A stretch of DNA of 23,447 bases, from NCBI GenBank assembly GCA_028565635.1, contig JAOXYB010026956.1, positions 6,031 through 29,477 of the forward strand, in the 5' to 3' direction. Source of the stretch: Phoronis ovalis (taxonomy: Eukaryota > Phoronida > Phoronidae). Both the position numbers and the translations under genes were made by a program. Below, piece by piece: positions 1-10,900 of this stretch. Each line of letters begins with the position of its first letter. Positions within the stretch are counted from its first letter, which is position 1. The notes below the pieces were generated by a model that saw only the letters and a list, made by a program, of their open reading frames with translations, was not told where the DNA came from and ran no database searches.

Positions 1-106
1 AGGGTTAACCTCTTGGATGGGGAGGGTACACAACTTAATATAAGGGTTAACCTCTTGGATGGGGAGGGTAAGGGTTAACCTCTTGGATGGGGAGGGTACA
101 CAACTT
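1..106. repeat. Minisatellite-like tandem repeat at window edge
   Basis: Three identical 28-base copies start at 1, 43 and 71. Each begins AGGGTTAACC, runs through CTCTTGGATGG and ends GGAGGGTA. Copies 1 and 3 are followed by CACAACTT. Copies 2 and 3 abut directly. Each contains the palindrome GGTTAACC. The array may continue upstream of the window. Confidence 0.93.
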
Positions 107-340
107 TTATCATCGCTGCTCCCTATTACATTGTTAAGGACTGCTGTTAGCTTGATTTTATGTCTCATCGACTTCGTCTGTGTGTTCCCACAACATGTCT
201 GATATGTTGTACACAGCACTGGGTGCATGTCATTATGTTGCAGCCAATTAGAGTTGATGTTCCTGTGTGTCATCAAAGATATAAAATTACTTGGTTTACT
301 GTTACCAATAATTGTAAAATAATGTTTTTGTTAAGTAGTT

Positions 341-398
341 AGTTTTACAATTAATCTTGGGGAGGAATAAGTTTTACAATTAATCTTCGGGAGGAATA
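341..398. repeat. Two-copy 29-base tandem repeat
   Basis: Copies 341-369 and 370-398 both read AGTTTTACAATTAATCTT followed by GGGGAGGAATA or CGGGAGGAATA, differing at one base. A third copy begins but breaks off after AGTTT. Confidence 0.92.
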
Positions 399-564
399 AA
401 GTTTATGCGTTGCTAAAATAATGATGTATTTTCTGTGATATCATGCGTTTGAATTTGTAACATATTGTGAAACTGTTATTATATTATATCTCCCAAAAAA
501 TTTAATTAATTGTGCCCAAATAAACATTTCACACTTGAACGTACAATAGCTGTGGCCTTGAGCA

Positions 565-740
565 TGACGTTTTTTACTTCAGTGACGTGCATACGGTCCA
601 GGGTCAATAATATTAGCCGATAGAAAACGACACATTTGATGTCATGTGGTAAAATATTATTTGTTATAAATATTCATGACGTTGTTCATGCTTGTTATTT
701 TTTTTTACTATAAAAATACAGTTTAAAGAGTCAGTTTGTG
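565..740 (+). promoter_or_regulatory. Possible promoter: TGACGT cluster and TATA box
   Basis: TGACGT stands at 565-570, 583-588 and 677-682, with the related TGATGTCA at 637-644. TATAAAAA follows at 709-716 and TCAGTTT, an initiator-like site, at 731. These are CRE/ATF-type half-sites; TGACGTGC at 583 also resembles the unfolded-protein-response element. In AT-rich DNA a TATA box alone means little, so this rests on the clustering. Confidence 0.3.
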
Positions 741-815
741 TCTCTTTCCACTCTGTTACCCATCGTTTATTCCGCTTGTTACTATTCGATATAATTTATG
801 TGACTTATGTGAAAG

Positions 816-859
816 ATGATATTATACACCTCCACAATTAATTATCTTTTTGTTACTCT
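816..859 (+). CDS. Speculative first exon (signal-peptide-like)
   Basis: Downstream of the possible promoter an ATG opens MILYTSTINYLFVTL, a short hydrophobic stretch, with a GTAAAG donor-like site at 860 giving exit phase 2. That phase fits exon e1. Nothing ties it to TMEM131 by similarity, and the family usually has about 60 more residues before e1, so it is only a pointer. Confidence 0.12.
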
Positions 860-1239
860 GTAAAGTGAGAGTGACACTGACTGTGTTTCACCTAGCTCTA
901 CTGATTTTACTAACTATTTTCATTGACCTGTGTATTTTGGGGTTAGCATCCTGCAGCTTTTTTTTGAAAGAGCATTATTAAGAGTCCCATTGTAAAAGGG
1001 TTTACAATTTGATTTACCGTTAAAGTTGCATTAGAATGTTGCCGTTGGTAGAGTATAGGTGGCCTCTGGGCATTACACTTCCAAATTTTTAATTCATGGA
1101 AACACTGAACAACAGGTCCAGCTAATAAATAAACAAAAAACTCTTAAAGAACCAATGCACATCACACTTTTATACCAAATTCTTGTTAGGTATCATGTTA
1201 TGCCTAAGGAAGTTGGAAGTTTTGCCATATTATATATTT

Positions 1240-1547
1240 AAGGGGATGCCACATGAGACACTTAACTGACTATTTATTTTACTGAAAAATATGATAGACT
1301 CATATTGCCATTTTGCTTAATTAGGTGTCAGTTTAATAGGAGTTGCTATTTTTTTGCAATTTTGAAAAAAATGTGAATCTTGAATTAGCGAAAAGGAAAA
1401 ACCATGCCCCTTTCCTAAGGTCTAAAAGCCAGCATAGGCAACGATGGAATACCATTTTACCCCAAGGAGGTTAAGTTTGCATAAATTTACCTGAACACTT
1501 AAGCTACCAAGTAGGTTAACAAAAATACAGCATAAGCGTGGCATCCT
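1240..1547. mobile_element. Possible small element with short inverted ends
   Basis: GGGGATGCCAC at 1242 and GTGGCATCC near 1537 form inverted ends of about 10 bases around 300 bases of non-coding sequence. There is no clear target duplication, so chance cannot be excluded. Confidence 0.3.
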
Positions 1548-4048
1548 CGTCAGGAAATATTTAAGAGTTAATCCCCCCCCCCGGGCGTGTGATCACAGTG
1601 AGGAGCTTGGGTATCTCTTGTTTATGCTTCTAATGGCTTATTACTTGCTCAGGGAAGCAAAACATATGGTACACAACCAGTATCAAAGGCAAAGGTACCA
1701 CTGACTGACCTCTGTTGTTTACAGTTCATCAATGTGAATATTATTTCTCCAAGGCCCTATTCACTCTATGACCTACTTTGCAAGGAGAGCTTGTATTATA
1801 GTTTATAAAATCATTAAATTCATAATATATTTACTAGGCAATATTGTAAAACAGCATTAAGTGATAAGACTTTTATAATCCAAATATTACAGGGTTAATC
1901 TAAGATAAAAGTGAATATTAATATGATATAAGCTAGTCTGTTAGATGTATCGTAGAGGAAAGTTTACAAAGAGAACTTCCAGAATTATTATACTTTGCTG
2001 AAGTTGTAGATAAAGGTGATTATTATATATGTGCAATAAGGATGGCTTTGATAATGACCATTACTACCTCTATGATGAATCTGCTTGATTTTTGGCTTCA
2101 GTTGCATTGAATTTTGTTAAAGATAGCAGGGCAGCCCGCTGTGTGCATTTGTAAAAAAAATGTTTTATATGCTTCTGCTTGTAAAGTTGCAATGCAAGAA
2201 AAATGTGGCATTTGATATATTCAGTAAGCTATAGGTATCATTGGGAGGGGAGGGGGGTGGGAATTATTCTGTCATTGTCTGTGCTCAGACTGTTTTCTGC
2301 ATAGTATTACTGTAATATCATTATACATTAAGCTGTGGCTACATTCAGCAGAAAGAATTATTTAAATCTGTAAAAAGCTGAAAGTGTCAAATACTCATTT
2401 AGTTTAAATAAATATTATATATAGTTGTATTATAGGTGTAGTTGTCTTATATGCTTATGGGGAGCAGTTGATGCTTTCAGAGTAAGATTTTGATACAAGT
2501 AAAAAAATTAATGATCATGCACTTAAAGAAATTTCAAAAACGAAAGTTAAAATTTCCCCCCAAACGTCATAGAAATCAGATAATTGTCTTGCATTACTTT
2601 TTATTTAATTAAAATGTGAAACATTATGTATGTTAATATGGTAAGAACAAAGTTAAAAAGGAGAGCCCTGTACATGTAACATCTTGAACATGTATGCCTA
2701 GATACCTATAAGATAGAACCTAGTAATTGTTATAATAAAAATTGCAGTGATGTCATCCTTTGGTCAATTGCCAATCTCAAGGTTTAGGATTACATAATGT
2801 GCCTTGATACAATACACCCTGATTACAGTATCCATTCCTGTGGCATGCTCATTCACATGTTTTTGATGTTCTCAAGTTAGATTCAGCTTATAAATTTAAG
2901 TTTAGTTTTGGAAATGCTGTCTCTGTAGTTTACGTATCACGATACAAACATGCATACCATATATTGTTAATTTCTTTTTGTTGGGGTTCACTTCATTGCC
3001 TGATGAAGACCCACTTTTCTAAAGGTTAAAAGGAAATGAAAAGTAATTGCAGCCCTGATACCTGACCAAACCTTATATGGCATTTTGTGTAAGGTTGTAA
3101 ATCTGACAGGGATTGTGATAAGAAAGATTGCTTGTGGTACAATAAATAGACCAGGGTCCTGATCGAGGGCAGTTTGCAAGTGCATTCATCAGTCTGGATT
3201 ATAGTGTGACAAAAATGATCAAAGTTTTAAAAATGCCACTGTTGCACTTGTGTGTACAAGAACGTGTATGAACCTTTTGTGACCAGTATCAAGGTACTGA
3301 TTAACAATGCTAAGAGGGTACATTAATTACAGATAATGGCTACCATTGTATTGCACATAATTTATTAAAATTAAGTGTCACCCCTCACCCTAACCTGTGG
3401 ATTCATGTGTAAACTATCCACATGCTTAATTGTATTAACCTCATAGCCACAAACAAATTTTAATCTATATTGTATCTACTATTTTAATTATGCAGCTTAA
3501 TTATATGGGATCTGTGAAATAGCATAAATGTACTTTTTGAACCAATTAGAAGCTGACAAGTAAATCTATTCAATATTGAATTATTCTTTTTGTGAATAGT
3601 TAATGAATGCACATATATTCCTGCTTTTAGTTAAATATTTATATCAGGAAACAATGTTTAATCTTAGCAAGAAAAAAAGAATACACACTGCTTTTTAAAA
3701 TAATTTCTTAAAACAGAACAAGTAAATTTAATTTATATTTAGAAATTTACATAGTTTTGTTCTGCCAGCACATACCTGTAAATGAATATCTGGGGTATGT
3801 TAGTGGCATCGCCTGTCTGGCAGACAGCGCAATGTTGATACCTTTGAATGTTGTTTTTTTATAGAATTTCATCTACGCGCAATGTAATTTTAATATATTT
3901 ACAGGATAGGGTACTTTGAAAATTACATGATTTTAAGTAGTACAGCATCTATAATTCACTCAGTAGCAAGATCTAATCTTTAGTTTAGTATGAAGGACAA
4001 GAAGGACTAACACATTTTAGCATGATATGTACCCAACAGCTCTGACTA

Positions 4049-4222
4049 GATACGCTGTTCACACACAAATTTTTAAACCAGTTGGGCAGGAATTTTTTAT
4101 TCTCAAATCGGTATGATATTGTTGTGTGTACATGACTTCCCTAAAACTGATTTGACTAAACCACCTACCTATATAAGCAGCTTTGAGTTTCATACCAGTT
4201 GAAATTTATTGTGTGAATGGGG
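4049..4222. mobile_element. Possible very small MITE
   Basis: TGTTCACACACAAATTTTTA near 4050 is loosely inverted as CAGTTGAAATTTATTGTGTGAA near 4195-4218, with related AAACCAGTT/AAACTGATTT words inside and again near 4340-4385. The pattern resembles a short terminal-repeat element but no target duplication is visible. Confidence 0.3.
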
Positions 4223-4639
4223 AAAACTAATTTAACAGCATAGGAAATGATGGGAAATGGCAGACATGCATACTAAGCATAACAAGTTTGGCATAACTGG
4301 CTAATTACTTCTTTGCATGTGGATACTATTTTGCCAAACTGATTTGAAAAATTCACAAATCTAGTTTTTGACACTGGTTTAAAATTTCAATTTTTCTAGT
4401 TCCTATTTATAAGCTCTGTTCAAATTATTAATAAACTAAAGTGTCAAAAAATTTTACCAAAGGCATTAATTGTATATAGTATCAACACTAAGTAAAAATT
4501 ATACATGTAGTTATAAATATTGTGTTTCGTCATCATTGTCACCAGCTTTGTAATGGGACTGCTGTTAAACGCTTCCACTCATTTAGTTTTCCATGGGTAC
4601 TGTAGCTCACTTTAGCATGTATGATGCCTAGAGTACATG

Positions 4640-4896
4640 GCCTTACTTCTTCCTCAATCCAGATATTACCGTATCATTGGCTTCTGTGGAATTGGCTAAC
4701 AAGTAAAAATCAGTTGCATCTGCTTTTGCCGAGATAACGACACACCGGTTCCTGTTCAAATAAGTCTCCAATCGTAGAGTTCTTAACTTGTCAGTCCAAT
4801 AAATGTTCAAGACTTCATACCACGGCAATCAAATGCATTCAATTGACAGTCCTTGGCTGCGGTCAAATTTCAAACCTCACTTCCATAGAGCAGCAC
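4640..4896 (-). pseudogene. Relic of a non-LTR retrotransposon reverse transcriptase C-terminal region
   Basis: Read on the minus strand from 4896, one frame gives VLLYGSEV, then a stop where Trp is expected, then NLTAAKDCQLNAFDCRGMK. After a frameshift another frame gives LNIYWTDKLRTLRLETYL. This is the familiar LLYGSE-W-L...LNAF..R.LR.IL.I.W.D order found just after the polymerase domain of LINE-type elements. The stop codon, the frameshift and the loss of everything upstream show an old, inactive fragment. The end toward 4640 is uncertain. Confidence 0.72.
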
Positions 4897-7839
4897 TGAA
4901 AAACTTACCCAGATATTTAAAACAAAAAAATTGCTATGTAGGTGTTTTAATGTAATAAATAAGAATATGCAACACTATAATAAATACTCTGTTGTCTTAG
5001 TGCATGACCAAAACATACTTGTGTGGCATTACAGGGTCATTACATGTTTAGCTTTTTTATACCATATCTTATCTATATATGCCACATTTCTGAAAAATTA
5101 ATAATTTCCACTAGACTTGTTATTGTCTTATAATACTTGTTTTGTGTCCTTTGTTTGATTCTGCTTTTAGGGTAGTAACATTGTTCTTACCCATTGATTT
5201 CTTTGTGAGCATTGTCTAGCTACATATTACAGAATATACATTTTATTAACACCACAAACTCCTAACAAAAGACTCAGTTGAAGCTATGTAAATAAAAGGA
5301 TTGATTATTTCAGCAGGATGAATTCATCACCTTATATTATTTATGTATATCTGGATGATATTAGATTATTGGAGTATTTGTATCATAAGCATTGCAGCGG
5401 TGCATACTTAATATATTTTTATTACAAGAGTTCGGTGACAAATATCACCAGTTTTATTTTATCTCAAGAGACCAATAAGCAAGGGTACTACAAATAGAAA
5501 CCACGCGTTTACCCGTCTACATTCAAATATGATTATTTATTTATATCATGAAAAAGGTTATTGTATATAATCATATCGGGTTTTGTATGTATAATAATAC
5601 AAGTTTATATTTATCTAGTCAATAATAATGGTGTTCCTATTAAAAACTTTCATCACTGTATTGAGATTTTATTCCCGGGGTCTTACTGAAATCAGTGGAT
5701 GACACGTATGTTTGTGAAGAAAAGCATATTTATAAAAAGGGGTATTTTTAAAATCAAAGCAACTTAACATGCATTACACAATATACAAAGGGTACCTTAT
5801 TTGATTATCTGTACCCGTCTAGGGTGATTCATTTACAGGGGTATTTTAATTCCAATACAAGCCTGATAAAAAGGGTATCTAATTGTTTTTTTTAGACCAG
5901 TGAAAAGGAGTCAAAAGTTAAGAATGGAAAAAAGCATTCACAAGCATAGGTACCAGTCATTCCATTAAGTCTGAACCCCAGGAGATAACTGCCTGTCTCC
6001 TTGAAGATTTAAAACATTCCTGTTTTGTGCTTAAAATAATCTGCTGTATAAATGTTCAATGGAAAATTTCCTCAACTTAAAAGTTTTCTTTTTAAAAAAA
6101 ATTAAACCCCCTAATAAAAGTAAACAACTGATATTTCCTGTTAAAAAAAATGGTCATGTGCAACAGTTTTTTTTCTAAAATCACTAGATTTTATATTAAG
6201 TTCCTTATTTTATTGGCAGCTATCACCAGTTTTGGTTAAGTGATTAGATGGTTTATACAAGTTATGACATATTACATGCCCTTGAAAAGCATTTTAGTTT
6301 TGCCCCCAGATGGCTGGTCTAACCTACATTTGAGTGTTTACATATCTATGGTTGGTTGTATGTGGTTTACATTCCCTCATGCAGCTGGCATACCTGCCTT
6401 AATTAATGCAGTAATTAGACTGTGATTTGTTAGATTTTGCACCAGTATGGCACTTTGCTTTTACCTTGTTTTATACTGCAATATTTGTTTGTTTTGTGTT
6501 TCCACATCCTAACTGTATAACTATAGTATAAAGTGGCTGGTTGGTGTTTGAGAAATTACAAAAAAGAGCTAGATTAAAAAAACACATCAACCCCTTATAT
6601 GTGTGTCTTGTTAGGTGACATAACCAGCCAAAAGACAGGTAAAGTGTTGATTATTCTTATAATTAACTATGTGGGGGGGGGGGGATGTCCACTCAATGTG
6701 TAATAATTAAGTACTGTTTCATAGTATTTCTAATTTCGGACTGAAAATTTATTCATTTATACAGCAGTTATGTTACTAGAAATTTAACCAATAAAACAAA
6801 CATTGAAAGGGGCTTTAGTAAATTCCCTATAGATATATTCTCTATATAAAATCATGAAAATCTGAAAGATCTAATCTTGGTTGAGGTATAAGATACCACA
6901 TATGATAGAATATATATACTATCTACCTGCATATCATCGGTTTATGATAACTAGTAATAGTACAATCCTGGTGTTGTATTTATTATCATTTGTGTCTTAT
7001 TTTGATTAACTATGATTAATTAGATTCAGTATATATTTGACTATTCCTTAATGTTTTTATGAATATGCTAAATTATCGAGCTTTATTTGTACAGTATTAA
7101 TTTGACATGCTGTAGAGATGTGGGTCATTAAAATAATTAGATAGAAACTCTGTATTGATGTAATATAACTCTTCCCTATATATGTTTTATGTTTATTTAT
7201 TTCATTAAAACACAGCCATAAGCTTAAGTTATGTTTAGGTGTGCATGCATATAGTGGTTTGCCATATTTACTTTTAGGTAGCCATATCTGATGAAATAAT
7301 TTTTAACTAAGATAGGAATATTTGTATGTACATATACTTGAAATAATCATAACGTACTACTACTAGTATGTTTTGTTTTCTACTTGAAAAATGCTTTTAA
7401 AAATGTAATGGTGTTTTTATACAGAGTTGTAAACGTATTACTGACCTTTGGCTGTCAGTTTGCCAGATTGGTAATCTGAAATTCTGACCTTTCCTGAATG
7501 CTATATGAAATGCACTATAAAACACCTGAAAATAACTTGTACACATAATTTAAAATGTGGTATTTTGCTTTGCTTTACCTTGTGTTGTATCAGCAAAAAC
7601 TGTATTTAATATGTGCATTATAGTTCCCCTAATCATTTAAACAGACTGTGGAAGCACTAGAGATCAGCAGCTTTTTTTCCAATTAATTACTTCACTTTGA
7701 AATATATGTCCAATACCAGAAATAATACCTTATATTTCCCCTTGGAGAGTCCTCTCTCCTGTATATTACTTATCTGCATGTGTCCACATTCCAGATTTTC
7801 ATAGGCAAACAATAATGTAACGCTGTTTTGTATTTTCAG

Positions 7840-7902
7840 AGATAATGGGGGGACATTATCAACAATCAAGTTCCATCCTCTCCTGCTAGATTTTGATACA
7901 CA
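7840..7902 (+). CDS. TMEM131: TMEM131 exon e1 (first recognisable), start of PapD-like domain
   Basis: The acceptor is TATTTTCAG at 7831-7839 and the donor CA|GTGAGT. Entry phase needs two bases from an upstream exon. It reads [20 protein letters not shown] and then splits a CAG codon with the next exon to give Q-PVGMP, matching the human PPMLDF-x-x-QPVGMP block. An in-frame TAG at 7802 closes the frame upstream, so a further 5' exon must exist. This small exon was found by asking what could supply the missing CA before PVGMP. Confidence 0.88.
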
Positions 7903-10900
7903 GTGAGTACTAGACGGCTTTTTGAACAATTACTTGTGCCGAGATTATTTGTAGTTTGAAAAAGTAATTTTGTTGGTGATGATTCCTGGAGTTTAGGCTG
8001 GGCTAGGTCGTAAAGCAGCATATGAATGGCAGCAGTCTCTGCCAGGGCTTATTAGAATTCCGTCTTGCGCTAACATAGAGCAGAGATAATACATTGAGTG
8101 TAGTTTATTCAGTGTCATATGCTAAGACTGCTAACTATATGAAAAAATACTGATAAGAATTGGACTCGAGAGAAGTAACTTTACATGTGTTCTGTTCAGT
8201 ATTTCTGTATTGCATAAGCATCCTTCGTATAATGTTTTATTTGTTCTGTGATTTTTTAACTCCATTTTAAATATTAAAAAGCTTTTCTGCCACCTGTTCA
8301 TCTCCTGGTGCTTAGTCAGCTGATTTATTACCTGTCGTTTAGCATGTGTTGTGCAGCATGTAATCTCTAACGTCATGTCACACTGTCTTCTGGCATCTGA
8401 TTGTACCTCACAAGAGTGCAATAACAGATATGCTGAATATTTTTTTATTTAAAAAATTGAAGAATGAGATTATAATCTGCAGAGCAGCATATGGCTGGTG
8501 TACATGTATTCCAGTTTTTCCATACTTTTATGGAACTGATAAAGCATTTTTGTCTAATAAGCTATGTTCGTTATGCGTTTATTTTCTATCTTTCAGGCCT
8601 GTTGGCATGCCAATCATGGAACAGGTTACAGTACAGAATCCAGATTCAATAAATAGTTTACATCTTTTATCAATATCAGGGAGCACCCAACATTTTCATT
8701 GCTCTTTCTTTCAAGATAAGGTATGTTCCTCTTGTAGATAGTTTGAATAGAATTAATAACTCGAATATTTTGTTACATCCAGATAATTGCAGAAGTAACA
8801 TTTGTGTGAACACGTGCATACTTCATATAATTATTAATAAGTACTAGTAAATTTGAGCTCGAATCAAAGCTGTTCTTGTCATCTCAGCCTATTCAGTGGT
8901 GTTGGTGATTACTTTGGCTGTAAACTTTTAAACTTAAATGCTAATGAAATTTGAACTGGACTGAAACTGACTGAATACCCATGGAGATTATTGTATTCTA
9001 CAGAAAAGTGTTCTCAACTCAATTTCTTCACCAGGTCTTGCCAGCTGTCACTGGTGTCGGATAATTTCATTCAACCAACCTGGTTTTAAAATTTCCAGAA
9101 TTATTAATTGTTAATGACCTCAGTTTTGTAGTCTAAATAAACACTGATACTCATCACTTTCAGATGGTACCACCTGGCGGTAATACAACATTTGATGTTG
9201 TCTTTCTTGCAAGAGAAATTGGCAATGTAGAAAATACTCTATATATTCACACCTCCCAGGGCACTTATAAATATCAAGTAAGTAATGTTAGTTCTGATGG
9301 TAAACATGTTAATATGCAATAAAATAGGACAATGTGGTAAGGTGGTCCATTACACTCCACCCACGTGGTTAATAAAAGAAAAAAAATAAAATATCATGAT
9401 ACCACAAAGTCTCATTTAGTTGCTTCTGATGGTAAATTAATTGAAACAAATGAATAAAACAATAAACGTCTGCATCATACCGCAAATGAAAAGTAACTCG
9501 TTCCGAGTATTTGAACATTAGTGCTTCTGATCGGAAAGAAATGAGCTGGTGACACTTTGTTGAGTAACCACAAATGAAGGATATAAGCAAACGCCTTTGC
9601 CTGAAGCATGACTTGCATATATTAACTACAGTCTAAGATCTTGTACCTCAAGCTTCACTGAACTCTATCTTAAGACAGGTGATTGAACCTTGCTAACCGT
9701 ATTCGAAAAGATTAGAATATGACGCAATATGCATTATGCTTGTTCTTGGTGTAAATATATACAATATGCTTTATTTACAATAAAAATAGGCAATATGCTA
9801 CAGTGCATTGTAATATAATGCATAAGAATACAAACATGAAATCTAGAAAACATGCTCCCACAATTCCAATGTAAATTCAAGACGTACTGCTATATACATA
9901 TATTACAGGTAGCTGTAGATGTATTGACTAATTATGCAAACTGTACATTGCAGGTGTTTGGAGTAGGGATATCTAATCCATATAGGCTGCGGCCTCTTCT
10001 TGGAGCAAGAGTTCCCCTAAATAGTAGTTATTCACCTTTAATACACATGCATAATCCTCACGGGAGCGCATTACAGGTATGTTAAGAGCTATTTTGTATT
10101 TCTTAGTCAAGGAAAATGCACTAGACTGTAATACGTCCAATTTCCTGTTCAGAGATTGTTCTTTAAACTTTCTATGTGTCAGTAATTACGATATCATTGG
10201 ATTTTTAATTTAAAATGAGATCAAATGCTAACCACTGCTGTAGTAAAAAGGATTAAATTGTAGCTGCCTGTGTACAATTGCATGGATTTTCAAATTGATG
10301 GAGGCCTTCAAATGTTGGTATAGGCTCTGAGCAATGGTAAGTATTTTCCAAATTATTTTGATAATATAATTTAGTATTATTTTTAACTTACAGGTTACAG
10401 AAATGTACTCAAGTGGAGGAGACCTGCATTTAGAATTACCAACAGGGGAACAAGAGGCTCCTAAAAAATTATGGGTAGGAATTTCAATAATATAGTTACT
10501 CATAATAAAAGGGGGCAAGTAAATATTGTTTAAAAAAAAATTTCATGTAGTCTTATTGTACTACTTGTGAACAACATGCAATTCGCAACTTTATCTGAAT
10601 ACATATTTATATTTCGCATCATGCTCAGGAGATTCGGTGTTCTCCACAAAAAACTTATACTTATCCAGGGCACCAATGAACTTTAGTACATAAACCTTGT
10701 ATTATTTATCAACATTGTATCTATCCATGTTTGGGATTTACATAAATAATATCATTGGCCATGGAACATGTATAAACTATTTTATGGAGAACACTGTTCA
10801 TTGTGTTTCATGGCTTACCACAGACACTTCTGTTGCAGGAAATACAACCATACGAAACTAAGCCTGTGATGCGGGCAAGTTTTGTGGGCCGGATTGAACA

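Larger units (their letters stand above)
860..7839. other. Seven kilobases without a recognised exon (probable first introns)
   Basis: AT-rich sequence with many stops in all frames. Besides the relics and inverted repeats listed, it shows a C10 run at 1573-1582 and a G12 run at 6673-6684. I looked for the missing N-terminal lumenal exon of TMEM131 upstream of e1 and could not identify it. Confidence 0.6.

Noticed and set aside
1662-1698. A 37-base open stretch between AG and GTACCA, considered as an N-terminal TMEM131 exon
   Set aside because: Weak donor, no similarity to the N-terminal lumenal segment.
6240-6425. 61-codon open frame with hydrophobic stretches, considered as the missing signal-peptide exon
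   Set aside because: No donor in suitable phase at its end and no resemblance to a TMEM131 N-terminus; length is within chance expectation.
8131-8421. 96-codon antisense open frame between exons e1 and e2
   Set aside because: No recognisable domain; lies in an intron; composition like surrounding noncoding DNA.
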